The translations under genes were made by a program, and so were the position numbers. A DNA stretch of 64,000 nt from Thiohalocapsa sp963704155 (lineage in GTDB: Bacteria; Pseudomonadota; Gammaproteobacteria; Chromatiales; Chromatiaceae). Each line of letters begins with the position of its first letter. Position 1 is the stretch's first letter. The notes below the pieces were generated by a model. It saw nothing but the letters and a program-made list of their open reading frames with translations. It did no database searches and was not told where the DNA came from. This document shows, one piece after another, positions 8,947 through 15,970 of the stretch. The stretch spans positions 1 through 64,000 of the forward strand of contig CAVPHF010000036.1 in NCBI GenBank assembly GCA_963704155.1, given 5' to 3'.

Positions 8947-9468
8947 TCAGGGTTTGATGTCGAGCACGGGAGTATCGGCAAACGCATCGATCTCATCGAT
9001 CACAATGACGCTCCCTTTGACTGCCAGTACCCTGCAGCGGCTCATCGCGATCAGGTTCGGTCGCACCGGAGCGCGGGTCGCGAAGACACCCCGCAGGGGG
9101 TTGTTGGGATTGCCGCGCGGGTGGACCTGCAGGATGTCGCGCTGCGCCGGCGAGTCGTTGCGATCGAACCAGTACAACACCCAGATGCTGTCGAGCGCGT
9201 CGACGCCGAGCAGTGCCGGACGGTATTCCTCGTACAGCTCGATGCTGGTGCGGCCGTCGGTCTTGCGGACCCAGCCGATGGGCTGGAGCTGGTAGGTCGG
9301 TCGCAGCTCCGCGGTCGTGGAAGGCGCCACGGACGCTGGATCGGCTTCGGGCGGTGCGGCATTTGCGCGCGTCATGACAAGTCCAAGGAGGAATGAGACG
9401 ATCAGGGGAACGCCTAGGCGCAGCATCGGCCTTGCCCGACGTTTCTTCACCCGCACTCTCTGCGTCAT
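8947..9468 (-). CDS. Exported TsaA/TrmO-like (UPF0066) protein
   Basis: 173 residues from the ATG at 9468, which is preceded by GGGGGATG. The C-terminal domain matches the TsaA/TrmO beta-barrel that binds SAM and N6-methylates t6A37 in tRNA: PIGWVRKTDGRTSIELYEEY, VLYWFDRND, VHPRGNPNNPLRGVFATRAP, RPNLIAMS and TPVLDIKP. Oddly, it begins with an Arg/Lys-rich region and a strong signal peptide (LGVPLIVSFLLGLVMTRANA), so this copy is probably exported, where tRNA would not be the substrate. It also stops right after DIKP, without the usual C-terminal extension. Confidence 0.78.
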   Translation of the reverse strand: MTQRVRVKKRRARPMLRLGVPLIVSFLLGLVMTRANAAPPEADPASVAPSTTAELRPTYQLQPIGWVRKTDGRTSIELYEEYRPALLGVDALDSIWVLYWFDRNDSPAQRDILQVHPRGNPNNPLRGVFATRAPVRPNLIAMSRCRVLAVKGSVIVIDEIDAFADTPVLDIKP

Positions 9469-9483
9469 TGTTTCATCCCCCGC

Positions 9484-9858
9484 TTGCAACGAATCGTCGT
9501 CTCCGAACCTCACTCCCAATTATCGTCCGCGCTGTCGCGGCTCGCCGAGTTGCTCGAGCGCATCGACCATCCGCGTGCTGCTGAGGTTCGCGCACTCTCC
9601 GCTCTGTTGGGGACGGCTCCCGACCAGGCTTTGCAGCGACTCGACGCCAACGACTGGTGGGCCGATGCCGGTTCCCTGGCGGCCGAGACCATGGGCGATA
9701 ACCCAGGCTTGCCCAAAGCGATCTGGCAATCGGAAGTGCGCGGGTTCCGGGAACTGATGATCGAGATCGGCGAGGTACTCCGCGCGCCGGGTGCGGCGAA
9801 TCCCGGCATCGCCTCCTGGCTGCTGGCGTTCAACAATTGGAATGCCTCCGGCGTTTGA
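9484..9858 (+). CDS. Hypothetical protein (124 aa)
   Basis: Divergent from the TsaA-like gene. It opens with a TTG at 9484 and has no clear ribosome site, so the start is uncertain. The protein is helical and acidic (LSRLAELLERIDHPRAAEV) with a conserved-looking middle, NDWWADAGSLAAETMGDNPG, followed by EVRGFRELMIEIGEVLRAP. I do not recognise it with certainty; small proteins of this pattern often occur beside contact-dependent or toxin loci, but nothing nearby confirms that. Confidence 0.4.
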   Translation: MQRIVVSEPHSQLSSALSRLAELLERIDHPRAAEVRALSALLGTAPDQALQRLDANDWWADAGSLAAETMGDNPGLPKAIWQSEVRGFRELMIEIGEVLRAPGAANPGIASWLLAFNNWNASGV

Positions 9859-9871
9859 TCGGCTGCGCAGG

Positions 9872-10667
9872 CTAGCCACCAGTCTGCAACGGCAGCAACC
9901 GCTCAACCACCACCGGGTTGTCGGCCTGACACAGGATCTCGAGTCGCACCGTCGCGCGCGTCATACCACAGAAGAGCACCTGCAATTCCTGTGTAAGACG
10001 CTCTGCCCTGGGGTCGACGTCGATCAGGATCACCGCCGGCGCCTGCTGGCCCTTGAAGCGGCGCACGGTCTCAAACAAGACCTGGCCGCGGCTATAGACC
10101 TGATTGCCCAGCAGATCATAGTCGTTGGTAAAGCGTTTCAGAGTCCGATTGCCGACCCGCTCAACGTCCCCAAGCGCGGTGCTGGCAACCCCGCGGCAGG
10201 AGAGGATGACGATGTCCTGCAGGCGAAAGCGCTGCTGCAGCAGGCGCCCGACCAGTCGGCCAGCCAGACGCGGCTGTTCGCTGGGGTCGCGGTAGGAGGT
10301 GATGCCGACGCCGAGGCCTGGCAGGTCATTGGCGGCGACGAACTCAAATTCCGGCAGTGCCTGCTGGATCACCTCGGCGATCGAGGCCGGAGAACGGTAG
10401 TTGAGCAACGACCGGTAGCCGACGAACCCCTGCGCCTGCAGCCCGAGTGGGTCGGCGCCGCGAACGTTCTGGTTGGGGTCCTCGAGCCAGAGGACATCGG
10501 CGTCATCGGGCAGAAACAGGCGCAGGGCCTGGAACCAGGCGTCCTCGAAATCCTGTGACTCATCGACGACCAGCGTGTCGAAGTGCCAGTCGCCACTGGG
10601 GATGTCGGCCAGCGCCTGGGCCTCGAGTTGGCAGATCGCATCGTCCCAGAAGTCCGGACTGCTCCTC
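9872..10667 (-). pseudogene. UvrD-like superfamily 1 helicase, C-terminal part, cut by RAYT unit
   Basis: The frame is open on the minus strand from the edge of the mobile unit (10667) to the stop at 9872. It contains a Walker B motif (FDTLVVDESQDFED), motif III-like LWLEDPNQNVRG, LLNYRSPASIAEVIQ and, near the end, VLFETVRRFKGQQAPAVIL and LFCGMTRATVRLEI, which are motifs V/VI of UvrD/Rep-type ATPases. The N-terminal half with Walker A is missing, and it is not found on the far side of the mobile unit. A deletion therefore accompanied or followed the insertion. Confidence 0.82.
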
Positions 10668-11437
10668 GGATATCGGTGACACTTTACTATTTACCCCATT
10701 TCCCTCTCGGCTTATGCTAGGTGCATGTCTCGGCTCCCACGAATCATCGTACCCGGCATGCCCCACCATGTGACGCAACGTGGGAACAGGCGCCAACGGA
10801 TATTCATGGAGGACGACGACTATGCGCTTTACAGAGATTGGCTAGCCCAGGCGTGCCGGTCAAACGGCGTGGACGTCTGGTCCTACTGCCTGATGCCCAA
10901 CCACGTTCACTTGATTCTTGTACCCGCAGACGAGACCGGGCTATCCCGCGCCGTCGGCGAAACGCATCGTCGCTACAGCGGGTACATCAACGCACGATTG
11001 CGGGTAACAGGTCATTTGTTTCAAGGGCGGTTTGGCTGCGTGGCAATGGATGAAGCGCACTTGATGGCAGCTTTCCGCTACTTGGCGATGAATCCCGTCA
11101 AGGCGAAACTCGCTGCGACGGCAGCCGATTGGCCTTGGTCCAGCACGCCAGCACATCTGCGGCGCCAAGACGATGGTTTGGTGACTGTTCGCCCCCTGCT
11201 TGAACGCGTGGATAGTTTCGCGGACTTCTTGGAGGTACCAGCGGATGCTGAACGGGTTGCCGCTCTCACGAAGGGGCAAACGATAGGGCGACCATTGATG
11301 GGCGACCAAGAGCTCGGCGAGCTCGAAAAACGACTTGGCCGAACTCTACGTCCTGGCAAGCGTGGCCGGCCGCCTTCGCAGAAGAATGACCCGAGACAAC
11401 TCGAATTAGTGTAAATGGTAAAGTGTCACCGGAATCT
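10668..11437 (+). mobile_element. RAYT-type mobile unit, copy 2
   Basis: About 770 bp, nearly identical to copy 1 (6534-7316), with the same ends (left GGATATCGGTGACAC, right complement AGATTCCGGTGACAC). It joins a helicase fragment on its left to a HicA gene that lacks its usual first residues on its right. Both neighbours are truncated, so this copy marks a deletion or recombination junction. Confidence 0.8.
10725..11414 (+). CDS. REP-associated tyrosine transposase, second copy
   Basis: 229 residues, three substitutions away from the copy at 6591, with the HUH motif (MPNHVHLILVP), the HLFQGRF segment and the Lys/Arg-rich C-terminus (LRPGKRGRPPSQKND) all intact. The stop is followed at once by ATGGTAAAGTG, part of the right terminal repeat, which also supplies an in-frame ATG to the next gene. 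Both copies being intact and so similar suggests recent movement. Confidence 0.92.
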   Translation: MSRLPRIIVPGMPHHVTQRGNRRQRIFMEDDDYALYRDWLAQACRSNGVDVWSYCLMPNHVHLILVPADETGLSRAVGETHRRYSGYINARLRVTGHLFQGRFGCVAMDEAHLMAAFRYLAMNPVKAKLAATAADWPWSSTPAHLRRQDDGLVTVRPLLERVDSFADFLEVPADAERVAALTKGQTIGRPLMGDQELGELEKRLGRTLRPGKRGRPPSQKNDPRQLELV

Positions 11438-11603
11438 GACTATGCTCAAAGACGATGAATGGTATCTGGTCGCCACGAAAGGAAGCCATCGGCAATTCAA
11501 GCACCCATCGAAGCCTGGTCGGGTGACGGTTCCAGGGAAGCCCAGCGATGAAATCGCACCGGGAACAAAGAACAGCATCTTCAAACAAGCAGGCTGGAAG
11601 TGA
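11415..11603 (+). CDS. hicA: HicA-type mRNA interferase toxin, N-terminus replaced by mobile unit
   Basis: The HicA double-stranded-RNA-binding-like fold is clear in DDEWYLVATKGSHRQFKHP, with the catalytic His in GSHRQF, and in SKPGRVTVPG and KNSIFKQAGWK. Normal HicA proteins begin with about eight residues before the Leu-x-x-Asp-Gly-Trp segment. Here these are replaced by codons from the transposase unit's right end (ATG at 11415) or lost (ATG at 11442). Activity is uncertain. It sits just ahead of hicB, with a 4-nt gap. Confidence 0.75.
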   Translation: MVKCHRNLTMLKDDEWYLVATKGSHRQFKHPSKPGRVTVPGKPSDEIAPGTKNSIFKQAGWK

Positions 11604-11607
11604 AATC

Positions 11608-11820
11608 ATGCGTTATGCAATCGTCATCGAGAAAGCAGCAAGCAACTTTTCTGCTTATGTCCCTGATCTTCCGGGCTGCATCGCTACTGGCGCCTCGTTA
11701 GAGGAGGTCGAAGCGGAAATCAAGGAGGCGATCTCCTTCCACCTTGAGGGTATGAGAGAAGACGGAATGACACCTCCCATCCCTCAAAGTCAAGTCGAGT
11801 ACGTGGAAGTAGCCGCATAA
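11608..11820 (+). CDS. hicB: HicB-type antitoxin
   Basis: 70 residues: MRYAIVIEKAASNFSAYVPDLPGCIATGASLEEVE is the partial RNase H-like HicB fold, followed by EAISFHLEGMREDG. The short form lacks a separate DNA-binding domain at the C-terminus. The stop codon lies within the left core of an attC-like site, as is usual for integron cassette genes, so hicAB probably travelled as a cassette. Confidence 0.85.
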   Translation: MRYAIVIEKAASNFSAYVPDLPGCIATGASLEEVEAEIKEAISFHLEGMREDGMTPPIPQSQVEYVEVAA

Positions 11821-11920
11821 CAATTGCGTAAGCGCCGACCCAAAACTGCGCGCGCAACTAAGCGGTAATATTCGGCGTTGGGCCAGCGCAGTTTTGGGCC
11901 GGCTGCGGTTGGCGTTGGGA
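11815..11920 (+). repeat. attC-like recombination site 1
   Basis: A 106-bp imperfect palindrome. It is bounded by GCATAAC on the left and GTTGGGA on the right, close to the RYYYAAC and GTTRRRY core sites of integron attC elements. Inside are perfect 13-bp arms CCCAAAACTGCGC (11839-11851) and GCGCAGTTTTGGG (11886-11898), with a less perfect outer stem. The position straight after hicB fits a cassette boundary. Confidence 0.6.
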
Positions 11921-11951
11921 GTAACAACTCGGAACACCGCATTCTGACTGC

Positions 11952-12185
11952 ATGTATTTTGAGCTTGAAGGTCCGGTAAGAGATGTCGAAACAATCGCTG
12001 TTGGCAGTGGTATTCGCGACCTTGCGCGCATACGAAGGCAGTTCGGACCCGGAAGATGGCGAACACTCAAGGGCACTTCCGATGTCAAACTGCGGAATGG
12101 GAATATTCGCCGAGCGGAAGTACACTGGTACGAAGCTCACGGCATTGGCAGACGCAAAATGAAGATTAAGAGATTCATCGACTAG
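11952..12185 (+). CDS. Small conserved hypothetical protein (77 aa)
   Basis: A compact basic protein: MYFELEGPVRDVETIAVGSG, IRRQFGPGRWRTLKG, then RRAEVHWYEAHGIGRRKMKIKRFID. Small proteins of this pattern are common in accessory DNA, but their function is not known to me. It starts 32 bp after the right core of attC-like site 1 and shares its putative cassette with the next ORF, 10 bp downstream. Confidence 0.65.
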   Translation: MYFELEGPVRDVETIAVGSGIRDLARIRRQFGPGRWRTLKGTSDVKLRNGNIRRAEVHWYEAHGIGRRKMKIKRFID

Positions 12186-12195
12186 AGCTTCCGCT

Positions 12196-12414
12196 ATGCC
12201 AACATCGCAAGAACGGTTCGTCCTTTGCATCGATAGCCGCGGTACGGAGGATCTTGAGAAGGGCAAGGTCTATCGCTCGATACCAGATGCTACGGCAGAA
12301 GCAGAAGGGATGCTGAGGGTGATCGATGAATCGGAAGAGGACTACCTCTACCCCGCTGAATATTTCGTCGAGCTTCAGTTACCGCAGCGCGCCATTGATG
12401 CTCTAGCCGCCTAA
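12196..12414 (+). CDS. Small hypothetical cassette protein (72 aa)
   Basis: An acidic protein, MPTSQERFVLCIDSRGTEDLEKGKVYRSIPD followed by EDYLYPAEYFVELQLPQRAIDAL. The pattern (a short beta barrel-like Lys-Val-Tyr-x-x-Ile plus a Leu-Tyr-Pro-x-x-Phe-Val segment) recurs in small cassette-borne proteins. No function is known. It ends 15 bp before the second attC-like site. Confidence 0.65.
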   Translation: MPTSQERFVLCIDSRGTEDLEKGKVYRSIPDATAEAEGMLRVIDESEEDYLYPAEYFVELQLPQRAIDALAA

Positions 12415-12429
12415 TTCCTGGTCATGAGC

Positions 12430-12518
12430 GCCCAACAAACCCGCTAGCCCGACGCCAAACTGCGGCCGGCGCTTCGCGCGTGGCCGCAGTTTGGCGCGGG
12501 CTGCGCTGGATGTTATGC
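12430..12518 (+). repeat. attC-like recombination site 2
   Basis: An 89-bp palindromic site bounded by GCCCAAC and GTTATGC, with perfect 15-bp inner arms CGCCAAACTGCGGCC (12453-12467) and GGCCGCAGTTTGGCG (12482-12496). The inner arms resemble those of site 1 (both carry CCAAA-ACTGCG), and the outer cores of the two sites are reciprocal (GTTATGC is the complement of the GCATAAC core at site 1). This is the pattern expected in one cassette array. Confidence 0.65.
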
Positions 12519-12545
12519 GCCCAACGCCCATTTTGGAGAGCAATT

Positions 12546-12911
12546 GTGAGCGCTAAGTACCGTGGAACACCGCTCTATTTTCATGTCCTAGCCGAACTCG
12601 TGCGCGCCGCTCAGTATCGGGGCGTAACAACGTACCAAGACATCGCCATGATTATGGGGCTCCCGCAAAAGGGAAGCCACATGGGGCGAGCAATTGGAGA
12701 AGTGTTCGGCGAGATTGTACAAGATGAAATACTCTCGGGGAGACCGATGCTAAGTGCCGTCGCGGTATCTGTCACCGGAAAACTCGGTCCGGGTTTCTAT
12801 GCGTTGGCACATCATCTCGATCTCCTCAAAAGCCCGAATGAGGACGTTGAATTTTGGGAGAGTCAACGTCTCGCTGTATACGAGGCTTGGCGGCGCCCAC
12901 TTCCGCAATGA
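12546..12911 (+). CDS. Hypothetical cassette protein (121 aa)
   Basis: It starts at the GTG at 12546, with GGAGAG 7 bp upstream and the attC-like core 28 bp further up. The protein reads KYRGTPLYFHVLAELVRAAQ, VTTYQDIAMIMGLPQKGSHM, GRAIGEVFGEIVQDEILSGR, PMLSAVAVSVTGKLGPGF. The start resembles a winged-helix module and the middle a small catalytic or binding domain. I cannot assign it. Confidence 0.6.
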   Translation: MSAKYRGTPLYFHVLAELVRAAQYRGVTTYQDIAMIMGLPQKGSHMGRAIGEVFGEIVQDEILSGRPMLSAVAVSVTGKLGPGFYALAHHLDLLKSPNEDVEFWESQRLAVYEAWRRPLPQ

Positions 12912-13231
12912 ATTCAAATCGCATACGGTGATTAGCTCGATTTCTCCGCTGGGTGGCTGACCGTCTGAGCCATCGCCTGGTGCACACTGCTCGGCAAGCT
13001 GCTTCCTCTGCCCAAGAACCGCGGTCTTCGGTAAGACGGAGCCTGAAGCCGTAGGGCATTACGCCCGATTCGTCGCGGAAGGGAAGGGCCAACCTGCCCC
13101 CTGGAAGTGACTGGTCAACCAATTATTCCTCGGCTCGGACAGCTTCGTGGAGTCTTTGCGGCGACAGTTGCCGAAGAACCGCGACCTCCGCCGGAATGTG
13201 TCAATGCATTTGAGACAAGAGGCCGGGGAAG
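12912..13231 (+). other. Remnant DNA with a 3' fragment of a RAYT-type transposase
   Basis: No intact gene. Around 13109-13190 the plus strand reads LVNQLFLGSDSFVESLRR followed by LPKNRDLRR, which matches the C-terminal segment of a different REP-associated transposase subfamily (Leu-Gly-x-x-x-Phe-Val-x-x-Met). The rest shows nothing recognisable. Together with the IS3 fragment that follows, it indicates a graveyard of insertions within the cassette array. Confidence 0.5.
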
Positions 13232-13570
13232 TTAGTGTTGCTCGACAGGCTCGTTGTTGTCGTGCGCGGGTATTGTTGGCGGATTGATCCAGACCGCCTC
13301 AGGCGGCTGTTGAGGGGTCGGACGTTTGCCTTTGAAGCGGACCGGGTTGGCCGCGAAGGCGGCATCGAGGGCAGCGGAGCGGGTCTTGAGGACCTGTTCG
13401 GTGCGACCGTAGTGGACGTCTTCGGGGATCATAAAGGCGATGCCGCAGTGGCGGTGTTCGGTGTTGTACCAGGCAAAGACAGCCTGGCAGTGGGCGCGGG
13501 CATCTTCGATGCAGCCGAAGCGTTGCGGGAAGTCCGGTCGGTACTTCATGGTCTTGAACTGCGCCTCCGA
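13232..13570 (-). pseudogene. IS3-family transposase, C-terminal fragment
   Basis: The reading SEAQFKTMKYRPDFPQRFG, then CQAVFAWYNTEHRHCGIAFM and RTEQVLKTRSAALDAAF, is the end of the rve integrase core of an IS3-family OrfB, including the last catalytic Glu in SEAQFKT. The frame continues upstream to 13780, but residues before SEAQ are unrelated; MRRWMATCLVILGYQLIRIG there looks like the tail of a second, unidentified insertion sequence. Only about 110 residues of the transposase remain. Confidence 0.8.
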
Positions 13571-13718
13571 GAAGAGAATATCGCCGATGCGTATCAACTG
13601 ATAACCCAGGATGACCAAGCAAGTGGCCATCCACCTGCGCATACCAAAGGAATCTTGTTGGAAGTTGAGCCTCTGCAAACTCATTCGTAGACAGTTGGAT
13701 ACTCCGCAGCAGTGAATA

Positions 13719-13809
13719 GGCTCCAACCGCGGCACCTCCGACGCCGGCGTGGCTGCCGTCGCTCTCGCTGTTGCAGCCAAGTCGGCGCGGGGTCCACAAT
13801 ACGTTAGGC
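13719..13809 (+). repeat. attC-like recombination site 3
   Basis: It ends in GTTAGGC (13803-13809), the classic right core of integron attC sites, and starts near GCTCCAAC, an imperfect left core. The inner arms TGGCTGC (13750-13756) and GCAGCCA (13773-13779) extend imperfectly outward. It lies 38 bp before the next small gene, as an upstream cassette boundary should. Confidence 0.55.
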
Positions 13810-13846
13810 CTCACAAAGAAAACTCGCCGCTCGAAGTCCGCTTCCT

Positions 13847-14299
13847 ATGCCAACCGCAAGCCACCAGCGCCAAATACAGCAGGCAGACCCGGCAGCTCGC
13901 CGTCGTGCTCTGATATGGCTTGCCGTCCTCACATGCTTGGGAGTCGTCGCGCTCCTCGTAATGGAGCCTTGGCTTCAGGGCGTCATAAGCCTGACGGATA
14001 CCCAGGCCGCAATGGAGTCATTAGCCGCGGCGCTTTGGTACACAGCTCTTCTTGGGTTAGCGGGTCTTGCTGCCCTCGGCGTGTATGCTTGGCGGCTGGC
14101 AGCTCGAGTTCAGGCCGCTCTGCGCTTTCCGCCTCCCGGCTTGCCCGTCGTGCGAGATACGGTCATCGTCGTCGGACAGGCTGCTGTCCGAAGAGCTTAC
14201 GTTTTGCGGGTCATCGGAGTGCTTCTTGTCGTCGCCGGGGCAAGTCTTGTCATCGCGGTAAGCTTCATCTTGCATCGGCTCGGGCAGAGTGCGGCCTGA
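13847..14299 (+). CDS. Small membrane protein (150 aa), possible cassette gene
   Basis: Three hydrophobic segments are visible: LIWLAVLTCLGVVALLVM (about residues 22-39), LAAALWYTALLGLAGLAAL and VLRVIGVLLVVAGASLVIAV. The start MPTASHQRQIQQADPAARRR is soluble and basic, hence cytosolic. No family is recognised. It lies after attC-like site 3, and the 100 bp after its stop end in GGCGTTATCGG, which may be the remains of a further attC site. It is probably the last cassette of the array. Confidence 0.6.
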   Translation: MPTASHQRQIQQADPAARRRALIWLAVLTCLGVVALLVMEPWLQGVISLTDTQAAMESLAAALWYTALLGLAGLAALGVYAWRLAARVQAALRFPPPGLPVVRDTVIVVGQAAVRRAYVLRVIGVLLVVAGASLVIAVSFILHRLGQSAA

Positions 14300-14437
14300 C
14301 ACGGGACTCGCCTGCGAACCCAAGGCTCGCGTCGAGCTCGGCGCAACGTTGAACGGCCGCCCCAGCGGGCCTCGAGTCGCGGTAGGCGTTATCGGGGCTG
14401 GCGGCAATGGTTAGCCGTCATGTTCATGTAATCGACC

Positions 14438-14453
14438 TTCAAGGTACCTTGAA
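14438..14453. promoter_or_regulatory. 16-bp perfect palindrome upstream of cca
   Basis: TTCAAGGTACCTTGAA is self-complementary and lies about 85 bp before the cca start, between the cassette region and the chromosome proper. It could be an operator or simply a boundary scar; no bound factor is known. Confidence 0.35.
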
Positions 14454-14537
14454 TGGAAGGGTTCCAGGCTCGACCGGGACTAATGACGAGGCCAAGCTCG
14501 AATGGCGCCAGTGTAAGATAATACCTCCCGGAACAGC

Positions 14538-15863
14538 ATGACGAGAGGTGGGCGTGGGACCAACAGCGAAGGCGTTCGTGTGACTGCTGCCGTGGCGCGG
14601 CCGGCGGTAACCGATGGGCTGGATGTCTATCTGGTCGGCGGTGCGCTGCGCGATCGTCTGCTGGGACTGCCGGTCGATGAGCTGGACTACGTGGTGGTCG
14701 GCGCGACCCCGGGGGAGATGCTGGATCGCGGCTTTCGGCAGGTGGGCAAGGATTTTCCGGTCTTCCTGCACCCGGACAGCAAGGACGAGTACGCGCTGGC
14801 GCGCACCGAGCGCAAGACGGCGCCGGGGTATTACGGCTTCTCCGTGCATGCCGAGCCGGGCGTGACGCTGGAGCAGGACCTGCTGCGCCGCGACCTCAGC
14901 ATCAACGCGCTGGCCGAGGACGCCCAGGGGCGCATCATCGACCCCTACGGCGGTCTCGCTGACTTGGAGCGGCGGCTGCTGCGGCACGTGTCGCCGGCCT
15001 TCGCCGAGGACCCGGTGCGCATCCTGCGGGCGGCGCGCTTCGCGGCCCGATTCCATGGCCTGGGTTTCCGTGTCGCCGATGAGACCATGGCGTTGATGCG
15101 CGCCATGGTCGAAGCCGGCGAGGTGGATGCGCTGGTGCCGGAGCGGGTGTGGCAGGAGTTGGTCAAGGCGCTCGGCGAGGCGCGGCCGTCGGCGTTCTTT
15201 GAGGTGCTGCGCGACTGCGGCGCCCTGGCCCGATTGCTGCCCGAACTCGACCGTCTGTGGGGCGTTCCGCAGCCGGCCCAGTGGCATCCGGAGATCGACA
15301 CCGGCGTGCATGTGATGCTGGTGCTGGACATGGCCGCGCGTCTGTCTCCGCTGCCGGAGGTGCGCTTCGCGGCGCTCTGTCACGACTTCGGCAAGGGCAC
15401 GACGCCGGCCGATGTCCTGCCCAGACACCGCGGTCACGAGGAGCGCGGCGTGCAGCTGCTGGAGGCGGTCTGCGAGCGCCTGCGGGTGCCGAAACGCTTC
15501 TGCGATCTCGCGCGCATCACCGCGCGTTGGCACGGGCAGGTGCACAAGGCCGCGGAGCTGCGCTCGGCCACGTTGCTTAAGCTGTTCGAGGGCGTCGATC
15601 TGTTCCGGCGGCCTGAGCGTTTCGAGCAGATGCTGACTGCGTGCGAGGCGGACTCCCGCGGCCGAGCCGGTTTCGCGGAGCATGTCTATGTGCAGGGAGA
15701 CCTGGTGCGGCGCTGCGCGCAGGCCGCGCGCGCCGTCGATGTCGGCGCCATCGCCAAGGCGAGCACGGACCGGGCCCGGATTCCAGACGACATCCGCCGC
15801 GCCCGTCTGCGTGCCATCGCTGCTGTTCGCAATGAGCCCGGGGTGCCGGCCGACCAAGACTGA
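14538..15863 (+). CDS. cca: CCA tRNA nucleotidyltransferase (multifunctional, HD domain)
   Basis: Adds or repairs the 3' CCA end of tRNAs. The nucleotidyltransferase head is clear: VYLVGGALRDRLLGLPVDELDYVVVG with the metal-binding Asp-x-Asp region, then RRDLSINALAED and RILRAARFAARFHGLGF. The C-terminal HD domain has FAALCHDFGKGTTP and HGHEERG-like HRGHEERGV, typical of gammaproteobacterial Cca with phosphohydrolase activity. 441 residues from the ATG at 14538; the GTG at 14580 gives a start closer to homologues. It is a single gene, convergent with the TlpA-like gene. Confidence 0.95.
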   Translation: MTRGGRGTNSEGVRVTAAVARPAVTDGLDVYLVGGALRDRLLGLPVDELDYVVVGATPGEMLDRGFRQVGKDFPVFLHPDSKDEYALARTERKTAPGYYGFSVHAEPGVTLEQDLLRRDLSINALAEDAQGRIIDPYGGLADLERRLLRHVSPAFAEDPVRILRAARFAARFHGLGFRVADETMALMRAMVEAGEVDALVPERVWQELVKALGEARPSAFFEVLRDCGALARLLPELDRLWGVPQPAQWHPEIDTGVHVMLVLDMAARLSPLPEVRFAALCHDFGKGTTPADVLPRHRGHEERGVQLLEAVCERLRVPKRFCDLARITARWHGQVHKAAELRSATLLKLFEGVDLFRRPERFEQMLTACEADSRGRAGFAEHVYVQGDLVRRCAQAARAVDVGAIAKASTDRARIPDDIRRARLRAIAAVRNEPGVPADQD

Positions 15864-15903
15864 CGCGCGGCGGTTTCGAGCGTCACGGCCGCGCGGCAGC
15901 GCC

Positions 15904-15970
15904 TGTACTTCTGGAAGGCGAGCCTCAATCCGGCGCCATCCGGCGCGAGCTTTCCCGGTCATCGCCTAAG
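15904..15970. repeat. Partial copy of the AATCGCCTAAG-ended dispersed repeat
   Basis: Resembles the right half of the 167-bp element at 35501-35667: GAAGGCGAGCCTCAATCCGG, a GCCATCCGG segment and the end ATCGCCTAAG. Its last bases overlap the stop codon of the minus-strand TlpA-like gene. Confidence 0.65.

Noticed and set aside
14439..15962. Long minus-strand ORF opposite cca (507 aa)
   Set aside because: It is a high-GC shadow frame; the plus strand encodes a full Cca protein with all motifs.
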